NCBI RefSeq assembly: GCF_030272615.1
Contig: NC_081409.1
Location: 21,704,260-21,768,259 of the forward strand
From: Cryptomeria japonica
Taxonomy: Eukaryota > Streptophyta > Pinopsida > Cupressales > Cupressaceae
Direction: 5' to 3'
Length of the DNA stretch: 64,000 nucleotides
Shown: one piece after another, positions 33,886 through 44,404 of the stretch
Layout: each line of letters begins with the position of its first letter
How positions within the stretch are numbered: the stretch's first letter is position 1
Position numbers and translations under genes: made by a program
Notes under the pieces: generated by a model
Seen by the model: the letters and a program-made list of their open reading frames with translations, nothing else
Databases searched by the model: none
Told to the model about the DNA's origin: nothing

Positions 33886-35077
33886 TATTCAATATGTTGA
33901 GAACAATATTTTGGATTCCTTAAAATAAACATTGTTGTCTAAGTATTCTTTGGATGGTGACTATAGTCTTTGTGGTATTGAAAACATGAAGTAAGTCCAT
34001 AAAAAACATGTGATTGGATCTATTTCTTTTGGATCTAGGCATAAATCATCCAATAAGATTAGTAGAGTTGGTAAATGGTGTCCCACTCCTTTGAGTTTAT
34101 TCAAATTTAATATTGATAATTCTTCTCATTGTAACCTAGGAGTTACATGGATAGGTTGAGTTGAACGAGACAATATTAGTTCAGTTCACTTATTTTTTCT
34201 ATTGGTATAAGGATGGTGTTAATAAATAATCAAATGGACACTTGGGATCTCCTTGTAGAACTTGAGAAAGCTTGTGAACTAGGTTGGAAGAAGATTATTT
34301 ATTGGATTGATTCTATTATATTCATGACCACCCTTCTAAACAATGGTATATTTTAACATTCTTCTTGAAAGTTGGCTTCTTATGTTGATTAAATTCTCTG
34401 TCTTTCATGGAACTTTAAATTTGTCTCCTTTGTTCACTTTCCTTGTGAATGGTATGTTGTTGCAGATGGTTTAGATTGTACATGGAAGGTCGTAGATTGG
34501 GCTTCCCTTTGTTGTACACAATCTTCGTAGTTTCTTCAAACTTTTCATGACAATTTGATTTAATATAGTTGACATGTGGTCTATTAGATTTCTCGATTTT
34601 TATTCTTAGAGTTAGATAATTTATGGTAAACCTCATAGAATATTTACTCTTTGAACTTTAATGACAACTATAATTGCTTAAAAATCTCTATATAATATTT
34701 GAAAATCTCTTTGATTAATATAGAACTAACATGACATATAATTCTAACTATTAATCTTGTTTTTCTTTCCCAACTACATTTTTTAGTAGATTGTAATTGC
34801 TAATCTTATTTTCTTTCACTCAAAATATTTCCTTCTATTTGTTATTTTTCTTTGGGATCAATTTCCTAATTTGCTCAATTAGGTTTTGAGGTGTGTCTCT
34901 TTACTGAATCTAATTTATAAGAAAAAAGATTAAAAAATAGTCGATGTCTATTTCAATCTTATGCATAGAAAACAAAAAACATAATAAATACTTATACGTA
35001 ATAAAACTATGCGACTGTTCATTTGGAATTACCTAATAAAACTATGCAATTCTACACTTGTTTTGTTTTAATGGATG
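33886..35077. other. Inverted-repeat centre, left part, including a LINE RNase H relic
   Basis: Mostly AT-rich. At 34070-34510 the plus strand in shifting frames recalls a LINE RNase H: KWCPTPLSLFKFN, then LVELEKACELGWKKIIYWID, LASYVD and VHFPCEWYVVADGL. Catalytic positions are largely lost. The rest shows nothing recognisable. Confidence 0.5.
34070..34510 (+). pseudogene. Very degenerate LINE RNase H domain
   Basis: See words KWCPTPLSLFKFNIDNSS (first-strand block with the catalytic Asp region), ELEKACELGWKKI and VVADGL in plus-strand frames broken by several shifts. The order matches RVT_3-type RNase H. Neither flank shows RT or a poly-A end, so the element limits are unknown. Confidence 0.5.
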
Positions 35078-35082
35078 TAACT

Positions 35083-36190
35083 TGATGGACTTGAAAAGCA
35101 CTGAGAGGGTGGGGGGGAGGGTTGAATCAGTGACACCAAAAACCAAACTACTTCAAACACTAACCAGTAGATGAACTTAACAAAGCTTTTAAACACAATG
35201 CATGCAATCCAAAATGATATAACATCATCCACAAAAAGTAAAGAATCCACCATAACACAAGTGTTTGAATGTGGAAAACCCAAGTAGGTAAAAACTACAG
35301 TGAGATGGAACTCACAAGTTAACTATATGCAGTAATAGATAATTGACCGGTTAAGATCTATAAAGTGCTCTGCTAGGAACGAATCTTGTTAGAGATCCCA
35401 AAGCTTGATTAGAAGCTTATACCCTGTTAAAGGTAGTACCTTGTTAGGAGTAACCTCGCTGGAGGATTTCAGAATCCAAACTAATGGATCACCCTGTTAG
35501 AGGATTTATACAATGAAGCTTGTTAGAGCTAACCCAGTTAAGGGATTTGGTTCTTCTATAATGGTTAGAAAACAACAAGAATGATTTGATCTGTTCTAAG
35601 TAGCGCAATACTTGCTCAATCAAATCCTTGTAAGCACATTCAACACTACTATTCAACACACTCTTCATCTTAACACTTATCACTCTTCAACAAAAAATTT
35701 CACTCTTCATACATACATCATTAGTGAAAGATTTACTAAGATGTCGATATATAGACATTCAGATTTTATGTCGGCCTAAGGAAATCATAACACAATTTCC
35801 TAGGTGCAGTTTATCTGAACAAGTGATCATAACTCATCACAAAAATTATCGCCAAGTAGTCGGTGTTGGTAACTCATCACAAAAATTAACAAATACCGGT
35901 TGGAACAATTAATACCGGTTTGAATAAAACATATGAACTGTTGTCCTTGAGTCTTTGCTTGATCTCCATCTTGATCTTCATCTTGATGCCGACTTAGTAT
36001 AATCGCAGATTGTCTCTTATGCACATACCGGTTAACACATAGTACCGGTTAGAGATTAACCACTATGTATATCAGTTGACAGTGTAAACAATTGAAGTTA
36101 CACCGGTAGTCAATATAATCATATGTGTGTGTGAGTGTTTCATCAATGACAACAAATAATGAATACAGTACAAACATCATCAAGCCAACA
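35083..36190 (-). mobile_element. Solo LTR, SIRE-like copia type
   Basis: 1108 bp starting (minus strand) TGTTGGCTTGATGATG and ending with a CCCTCTCAGTGCTTTTC-type region, typical of long copia LTRs. Perfect TAACT duplications flank it (35078-35082 and 36191-36195), so it is one LTR left after recombination. It contains several loosely repeated GTTAGAGG-type words (35380-35550). Confidence 0.85.
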
Positions 36191-36202
36191 TAACTAACAT
36201 AA

Positions 36203-37146
36203 GCAAAATTGCCGTTTGTGGGGCAGATAAAAGCTACCTTACAAATGGATATCTAGAAGAAGAGATCAGTTTCATTCCTAGGATGCCCACATTGCATATG
36301 AAAGACATGCCAAGTTTCCTCTTAAAACCCGATGCCAGTTAGCTCTCTCAGAAAATTTCATGGTGTTTAATACATTTGATGAGCTAGAGGGCCCAATAAT
36401 AGAGACGCTTCGGCCCAGGATTCCTGCGTACAACATATGTCCTCTTTACTGCAAGTATATTTACTGAAGAAACAAGTGAATTATCCAATATGATTTCTGC
36501 GAGTATATTTACTGAAGAAACAAGCTGTGTCAAATGGCTTGATAATCAAGACCCTCATTCCGTACTTTATGTGTGCTTTGGAAGCATGACAGTTATATCT
36601 GAAAGGGAGCTTGTAGAGTTTGCATGGGGCCTAGAGGCGAGCATGCAGCCAATTCTATGGGCTATTCGTGCAGATCTTGTTAGTGGAACATCTGCTGTAT
36701 TGCCTGTAGAGTTAATGGAGAAAGTGAAGGGAAGAGGGTTGTTTGTAACCTGAGCACCTCAGATAGAAGTGCTCCCACATCCTTCTGTGGGAGGTTTCTT
36801 AACTCACAATGGATGGGACTCCACATTAGAAAGCATTTGTGCGGGTGTACCCATGATTTGTTGGCCATTGTATGCACAACAGCTCAATACGACTTATGTT
36901 AGCCAGATTTGGAAAACTGGGATTTGGATGAATGATTATGTGACAAGAGGACAGGTGGAAGAAATGGCGAGGAAACTGACGAAAGGGATGGAAGGGGAAG
37001 AAAGGAGGAGGAGGAGTGCTGAGTTGAGAGATTCTTCCATTAAAGCAGTCAAGAAAGGAGGATCTTCTTACACTAATTTGGAGAAGATTTTTAGAGGTGA
37101 TGGAAGGAAGAAACGAGATATGATTGATCTCATTTGGACATTTTAG
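36203..37146 (+). pseudogene. UDP-glycosyltransferase, UGT85-like, broken fragment
   Basis: Family 1 UGTs transfer sugar from UDP-sugar to small molecules in the cytosol. The fragment covers roughly the second half of a usual 480-residue protein: FIPRMPTLHMKDMPSFLL, NFMVFNTFDELEGPII and IPAYNICPL (36256-36440, shifted). An open frame follows with VKWLDNQDPHSVLYVCFGSM (36526-36585), FAWGLEASMQPILWAIR and the PSPG sugar-donor box 36751-36882. The box's first Trp is a TGA stop (36751-36753). Its HNGWDSTLES core is kept; the second residue of the final pair reads QQ where DQ or EQ is usual. A 51-base tandem duplication (36446-36524) disrupts the linker. The frame ends at 37146. It is the only host-type gene seen. 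Confidence 0.9.
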
Positions 37147-37265
37147 TGATTTCCATTTTCATGGGAAATTAGGTAATTGTAACCAGTGAATAATTTGATC
37201 GGACATTCTAGTGATTTCCCTTTTTATGGGAAATTAGCAAACTGTAACCAGTGAATAATTCTCTT
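37143..37265 (+). repeat. Tandem duplication in the UGT 3' flank
   Basis: GTGATTTCCATTTTCATGGG at 37147 and GTGATTTCCCTTTTTATGGG at 37211 begin two copies of a roughly 64 base unit ending AACCAGTGAATAATT, starting at the stop codon. Confidence 0.85.
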
Positions 37266-37599
37266 TTTTCATTTGGATTTGTTGTATTAGAACGGAATTT
37301 GGATTAGCAGTTGTGTAGTAAAACATTGCAAATATTTAGATTTAATTTTATAACATTCTATGTTAAAAATATATTGTTATAGTTAGTTTGTGGTTATGTA
37401 TTATTATTATTTTATTAGTTTAATAATTTGTGAATGACAATTTACAATTTAGGTAGTTTTTAATTATCAATAAATCTATGTACTCATTTGTGTCACTTGT
37501 AGATGTAATTTTTATTGTTTTATGTAGATGGAGTTCTAGTTAATAGAATAATATCAAAGCAGGTATTTTTAAAATAAAACAGGTACGAGACTAGACAGG

Positions 37600-39098
37600 G
37601 TTGGTATTACTATTGTTTTCCCTTGTGTCCTTTGTAACAAAAATTTGGAATCTTCTTCACGCCTGTTCCTACATTGTGATTATGCTTATGAATGTTGGCA
37701 GTGGTTATTTGAGAAGTTAATATATCCTTTGTTATTGGTAAGGATCTCATTTCCCATTTTAAATCTTGGCCCTTTATGTTTGCCTCATCTTTTTATGCAT
37801 GCCTTTGGATCATATCTTCATCTATTGTGATTTGGAATGTTTGGCTAGAGAGAAACAACAAGATATTTAAAAAAACAAGGTCTCCTGTGTCTGAGGTTCT
37901 ATTAAAAATTGAGTCTTCAATCTCTGAGGTTGGTTTGTCATTTATTTATAAGAATTTGGAAAATCTTACTTCTTTTTCGCACTGAGATAGTAGAGTTACT
38001 AGAGTTTGGAAGCTGCTGTCAGTTTTGCCCTCTCATGGTTCAATTTTAAAAATGAATGATGCAATAGGTAAGAGATGCTCTGCTAGATGGAAACCTCCTC
38101 CGCAAGGGCACTTTAAAATGAATTTTGATGGGGCCTCTCGTGGTAACCCTGGGCCAGTTGGGGTAGGCATGGTAATTTATGATCACAATGCAAATTTTAT
38201 TCGAGCTAAGTGTCATGCTATTGGTTTTAAAACTAACAATTATGCAGAATTTCATGCTTTGTCTTTTGGATTGGATATGGCAATCTCTTTGGGAATTAAG
38301 GACTTAATAATTGAAGGTGATTCTATGGTGATTATTCAATGTGTTATGAAAAAGAAATCAAATTGTTGGAATTTGCAATATATACTTGATCCCATTTTAC
38401 AAAAATTAGAATTGTTTGAATCTTTCTTGGTATCCCATTGTTACAGAGAAGTTAATAAGATTGCAGATTATTTGGCAAATTTAGCCATTGATAGCAATGC
38501 TAATCAGTGAGAGGTGGGTTTTGAGGAAATTTCTTCTAAGGTATGGGAAGGTTTGCAACAATAGTCATATGATTTTCTTGAGTAAAGTCAATGTAAAACT
38601 TTACGATGATAATTATTCACGGTTTCCCCTTTCATTTCAAGTATTCATGTTCGTTGTCTGGAGAAGAGTTCGAGGTCATGGTATTTGATATAATAGTGTT
38701 TTTCCAAAGGTTTTTTTATACTTTCTTTTTTGGTAGGAAGGTTTTTGGCTCATGGGATTTGGCACAGGGCTTTGGAAAAAATTGTCTTCTTCCATTAATA
38801 GCAGCTATGGAGTCTACATTTGAAAATTATCCGATGGGTTTTTTTGGCAAATTTTCATATGGGCTCTATGCAAAACTGATATTATATGTGTTGTGACCGC
38901 ATTTTGTATGTGGTTTTGGGCAGGGTGTATAAATTGATCCGTTAGATGCTATAGGTCTATTTTATGAGCTGTGATCGAAGGTTTTCTTCCTAGGGTTCTT
39001 TCCTCTGGTATGCTCTTTGAATCCTGTGTAAAAAATAAAAAATATTAATAAAAAAGTTTAGTGGAATAATCCACTTTTATTGAAAAAAAAAAAAAAAA
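37600..39098 (+). mobile_element. 5'-truncated LINE with poly-A tail
   Basis: Coding relics at 37617-38510 are followed by a 3' UTR of about 570 bases and an A run at 39083-39098. The A run ends exactly where the right arm of the inverted repeat begins. No convincing target duplication was found at the 5' side, so the start is approximate. Confidence 0.75.
37617..38510 (+). pseudogene. LINE zf-RVT and RNase H domains
   Basis: Reads CPLCNKNLESSSRLFLHC (zf-RVT), SSIVIWNVWLERNNKIF, a stop at 37983-37985, then an open 161-residue RNase H frame (38025-38510) with NFDGASRGNPG, NNYAEFHALS, IIEGDSMVI and KIADYLANLA. Asp, Glu, Asp and Asp of the active site are present. It is less decayed than the LINE at 30951-33185. 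The RT domain is absent by 5' truncation. Confidence 0.85.
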
Positions 39099-40517
39099 GA
39101 CTTTGACGCTCTAAAAATTTTAACAACTCTTAATTAAATTAAATAAATTTTAAAATAAAAATAAATTAAATAAATAAAATTTAAATAATTTAATGTAAAA
39201 AACTCTTAATTAAATAAAATAATTTAAAATTAATGTATATAATCATGTTCTAGATAGATGTATTTTATATATCTATATTAGTTTAACAAGCATCATGTAG
39301 TGTAGTGTTGACTACCTACCTTTTTAGTATTGTAATAAGATTATTTGTTGTATAGTTGATAGATGAGTTATGGGAACAATTTAGAGATAGGCTAAATAAT
39401 GCTTGTTGGGGTTGACCTTGACCCCAAGTTCGATTGATACTAGATGGACAATTATGACTAGCATAGTTGAAGTTGAGTTTGTTCATTAAAATAAATACTT
39501 GTTAGATATTGAGGAGTAGAGTTGTTGGTAAATCTGAGCCTTCACAATTGGTTGACTTTGAGTTCAATAGACAAATAAAGTAAAATCAAAATTAGTATAG
39601 ATTTCTTTTTATTAAATATTAATATTTTGACATGTAAATGACTATTAAACTTAAGATAAAAGATAAATGACTATCTTTTTATCAATATACCATAAGTGGC
39701 TTCTATATTATGTGATTATGAATTTAATTTTTGAAGATAAATGCATAACTTTGAACTTAGATGTGAATAATCGTTAGATATTTACATTGGGCAAAACAAG
39801 TTGTAAATATTTCTTTTATTTCTTATTATCTCATAACTAACATCTTACATGGACAAATGGTGATGACCCCAAAACACAATGATTAGTTGTGAGCCTCCTA
39901 CGTAGGAGGTCTTGGGTTCGAGTCTACTTGACTGGTTCTTAGCTCCAAGGAAAAGCTAAAAATAATGCTTTGGTTGTGACTTATAAAAAAAAAAACATCT
40001 TACATGGACAATGATAGCGTGTAGTTAAGAGTGTAGTTTTCAAGAATTAAGATATTCCTTATTAATTAAAATGAAAGTAAGGTGACAAGTTTTATTATGA
40101 CCTATACTTTTTCATAAAATTTGTTGGATATCATTAGAGTTAGAAATATAATTAGAATAAATATTTAGCCAATGATAAGAAAGTGGAGGTATTGAGTTTC
40201 ACCATTGCCTAGGAAATAAACCTTGTAGGTATTAAGAAATATTAACTAGGTGATAATATCTCTTAGATTTATAATAAAAGAATTTCTAGACATGAAAGGA
40301 ATTAGCTAACTATCAAAACATATAAATTATCTTATATACCTATCCATAGATAATGTATCATAAACTAAATAAAACTATGCATTCAAGAAAGAAGAAAGAT
40401 TCTTATACTAAAAAGAATAGTAGAATCATAAATTATTAGTTGTACATGGTAGTATGTTAACTGTGTAATAAATTATACTTTTCAAAACATACCTCTTAAG
40501 ATAACTAAATGTATTTT
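39099..40517 (-). repeat. Large inverted repeat, right arm, inner segment
   Basis: 39099-39838 pairs with 33194-33885 and 39996-40517 pairs with about 13720-14322. A SINE at 39857-39995 interrupts it. Because both left-arm pieces are contiguous here, this arm shows the undisturbed order and proves the left arm was split. Confidence 0.9.
39857..39995 (+). mobile_element. tRNA-derived SINE with perfect target duplication
   Basis: A 139-base insert ending in an A tail, flanked by CATCTTACATGGACAA at 39841-39856 and 39996-40011 (16 of 16 bases). Inside are A-box-like TTAGTTGTGAGCC and B-box-like GGTTCGAGTCT for RNA polymerase III. The left arm at 14310-14320 has the single empty site. SINEs depend on LINE enzymes for movement. 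Confidence 0.9.
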
Positions 40518-43500
40518 TGTAATGCCTCGCCAGGAAACCCCGAAGGAATAAAGCTAAAACACACGAATGGAGTGCAATAATTTATTTATTTATTTATTTA
40601 TTAAAGTTACACAACATTAAGATATAACAAGATATCAAAGATTCAGATTACATAGCGGAAGACATCAACTAACACCTAAAGAGTTTCCCAATGTGATTAC
40701 TTAATTACACATTTAACTTAACTCACACAATTAATCCAATAAGTTGATTATCTTAAAAACAAGATAATTCTTACACAAGGATAATTTCTTTCAGAAGATG
40801 AAAATATAAATCACATGCTAATGTTTATCCATTATGATTCATTCATACCTTACATTCAATATTTACATTAAAATATAAGCCATGCATCTAATATTCTAAC
40901 ACACAATAATTTCATCATAAACTTATGAGATCTTTCCATGCATACTTAATTTCATTAACAATAACTGAATGCATTCTATTGCTCTAATATACAATCTTCC
41001 ATGATCCCATTTCAGCATTTAAAAGATGACTGCATACATGCATTTAAGATTAATTTCATCTTATCTACTTATACATTCTATCAAAATGTCATTCATACAT
41101 GCTAACCCTAAACAGGAAACATAAGAATAAAAGCATCACATAACACCAAGATGATCTCAGAATTCACCCCTAAAGGGCTACATCTCTGGGTCTGCTCAAC
41201 TGCAAGACCCCTCTGATAATTAATAAAGTTAAGAATAATGAGGTTCTCATAATTTACAATCCTGCCATCAAGGCGAAACATAATCAATATACAAACAATC
41301 ACATATGTCAATAAATACATAAACGATCCTTGAAAAGGAAAGGATCCAACTGAACATAATAGAAGCTAATACAAAGGTCCACTAGAGCATCAGCAAGACT
41401 AAGTCATCACCACCCAAGGTCTAACATGAAACTAGGTACTCACAAGGGCATAGACAATAGGATGACTCAACAAAAGTGCTCCTATCAGGACAATAAAACA
41501 ACACACTATCAAACATAGGGACAAGTGTCATCACACAATCTGGTATGGCTACCATGGTAGGTCTTCATAGGTTCCGGCCCCATACACTGGGTTGCCCTGA
41601 CCACCTAGTCCAAACCTCCAACCCATCCAAGTCTCATGTGGACCCACACATCCTCTTGTGAAGACAAGGATGGTGGTTTGCCATTTCAGGCCTTCTCACA
41701 GTATGTCGAGTCTATGTTAGCACTCATCCCATGTGTGAGGCACAATTATCTTACTTAGAGATTAACATTCTAATCTACAGTTAGGCTATCACTTATTAGA
41801 CTCACTTTTGATGGGTTACCCAACAACCACTTTGGGCGCGGCCCCCAATTGAAAGCCACTTTCCCATACGACACTAGATTATACTCAAGTGACCTCAGAA
41901 ACCAAGGAACACACATGGTCAAGCAAATGGAGTTCAAAAAGGAGGGAACATCCATCTGGTCAAACATGACTCAAAGAGGTACACTTATTGATGGTACTCT
42001 AACCAGAGACCTGACCAACTATGGTCAACCACGAATCATCATTTGACACCCACATAAAGGATATGACCAATACAACACCACGACAAAATAACAGTCAACT
42101 CGAGACCGAGGACAGAAATAGGTACCCAAATCAACCATACAACAGGGTCCAATCAAACAAAGCAAGGCTTGCCATTACTTAAGAAAAAGCGAATACAGAA
42201 ATTAAACTCACATAGGCAATAACCAATAGATACAATCTTTTCTGAAATGATTTAAACATTTAATTGTCGATCAAGTTTTCTAAATGATCTAAGTTAGATT
42301 GTAGTATCTACTTCATCTAAGTACAAGTTGTTCTTGGTTTTCTAACTCTCTAAGGTTCAATTGCATCGAACATATATAAATGCATCATTATGAGTCTTAA
42401 ACCCAATCCACATAAATAAAATAAATAAACCTTAACCAACTAAATATGATATTTATTCTTCAAATAAAACATCATTCCCATACTGGCTCAAAAACAATCT
42501 TTCCAATTCTGTCTTTTCCAAGCCCAGTTACTCTATACTGATCAAGGAAACATAAACATTTAAGGAATCCAATTAATGATAGTCCATTCCTAACTTAATA
42601 ATTATTTCCTTACGCATATAGAAAAATACCAAAATTATTATTTTTTTTTAATAAATAAAAAAAAATATTAAAAAAACATTTTAAAACCTAATAATAAAAG
42701 AAGGGGGTGTGGGGGGCGGGCGGGCACACCTCCCTTACACGGGGGTTGGGCGGCCATGCCCCAGTCGTGGCAATGCTACCGTAGTGGACACAGGTCCCGC
42801 AGTGCCTACGTGGGCACCGCGGGGGACCCTGTGGCCACCGCGAGGTTTGCAGCACCCTACAGCCACCACAGGGGTCGCAGCTTGTTGCATCCACCACTGA
42901 CTACGGCTTGCGCAGGGGGGAGGAGGCGGCGGGTTGAGCCTCCGCTCCTCACTCCTCCAAACCCCAAAATAAATTTCATTTTTTTTTTCTCCAATAAAAT
43001 TTCAATTTTCTTTTTTCAAAACAATTTCGATTTAGTAAAAATACATATTTTTGTTTTATGATCTTCTTTTCTTAAAAGAAACAAACCCCCATTTATTTTA
43101 TTTAAAACAATCTCATATAGAGACTTAAAATAAAAATTTCTAGCAAGAAGAGGTTTCTAAAATTGAAAGAATTTGTGGAACAACCATCCAATACATAATC
43201 TTTTTGGGCATAAGGAAGCTCATTTTTCACACAAGATATAAGCAATCAACCAATCTTAACAAATTTCCACAATAGTTCTTAATCTTTGGGCAATCAATGG
43301 AGAATTTGAAACCAAAATTGCATGAAGAACATTCAAGCCCATTTTAAAAAAAATTTAAACAATAACTAAATTGATAAACAAAATTCCTACCTCAATAAGC
43401 ATTCCTGGAAAGGATCTGATGGAGAGCCCCAACCTGCAACTCAAGAAATCCTTCTCCTTCCAAAATCCCCAAATTTTCCATCCAAAATATTTTTCCCAAA

Positions 43501-44399
43501 AAAAATTCAATCCCCAATATTTTCCAAAAGTCTAGGTTAAATGGGAAAGGTTTGACCCAAAAATTTATTTTTGGAATTAAAATTTTTATTTAAAATAAAT
43601 CACAAAAATAATTCTTTTAAACTATATCAATAATTTAACTTGTTTTTCTAATTTAAAATTGATTTTTTTCAAATAACTGAATTTAACCTTTCTATTACCA
43701 AAATGCCAAGAAGATTAGGTTAATTCTATTTTGATTAAATTTAAATCTTTCTTTTCCAACTGCATAAACATAACAAATTTAACATTAAAATTAAGCATTT
43801 AATTGAACTTGCTCCCAATTTAAATTGAGCAATTCAAATTAACGATAATCGCATAAAGAAATCCTATTTAATTTAGTCCATTAATCTTTAATGCACAAAC
43901 ACATATTTAGTCAAATTAAATACTAAGGACTAATTACTCAATTTAACCATACACATAAAACACGCAACCCAAGAAGCCCAACGGACAGACGACCCGCAAA
44001 CCCAACCAAAGGGAATACCGATGACGACTGACAACGCTCACTTGAGCACGACTATGGTCAAACGAGGGTCTCACGACCACCTAATCCAACTCTAGGGATA
44101 AAAGAGGTACACTCAAACCTGCAAATCTAGGTGGAGACGAACCTCGCACCCATGCGGTACTGTACTTGAAATCTCTTGCAACCAAGAGTCATACATGCAT
44201 ACATATATAAACTTAATGAAAGCTTTAACCCAAGATAATAACACGAAATAGGAGAATTAATAACCTGCATACGAATTGGTGCAAAACCCACATTAACAGG
44301 TATGCACTAAATCAAAACATCTGACTATAATCATTATATTATGATAAACTAACTTAGGTCAAATCGATATTAGAAATTGATTAGGGTAGGGGTACTACA
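40518..44399 (-). mobile_element. 3.9 kb solo-LTR-like insertion in the right arm
   Basis: Bounded by TG (TGTAATGCCTCGCC) and CA (GGGGTACTACA) with ATTTT duplications at 40513-40517 and 44400-44404. The left arm has the empty site at about 13700-13715. On the minus strand it starts TGTAGTACCCCTACC, a gypsy-LTR style start. I find no coding domain and no internal repeated ends, so it is either one very long solo LTR or a non-coding element. It contains a TTTA microsatellite (40578-40602) and a GC-rich island. Confidence 0.8.
42700..42960. other. GC-rich island inside the 3.9 kb insertion
   Basis: About 260 bases rich in G and C (GGGGGGCGGGCGGGC, CACCGCGGGGGACC) between A/T runs. Reading frames on both strands are open only because stops are rare in such sequence. 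In an LTR it could be a promoter-proximal element, but nothing specific supports that. Confidence 0.6.
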
Positions 44400-44404
44400 A
44401 TTTT

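Noticed and set aside
36203-37146. Working glycosyltransferase gene
   Set aside because: N-terminal half missing, frame shifts, a tandem duplication, and a stop replacing the first PSPG Trp.
42688-43061. Frames in the GC-rich island of the 3.9 kb insertion
   Set aside because: Same composition effect on both strands; no motif and no homologous frame elsewhere in the window.
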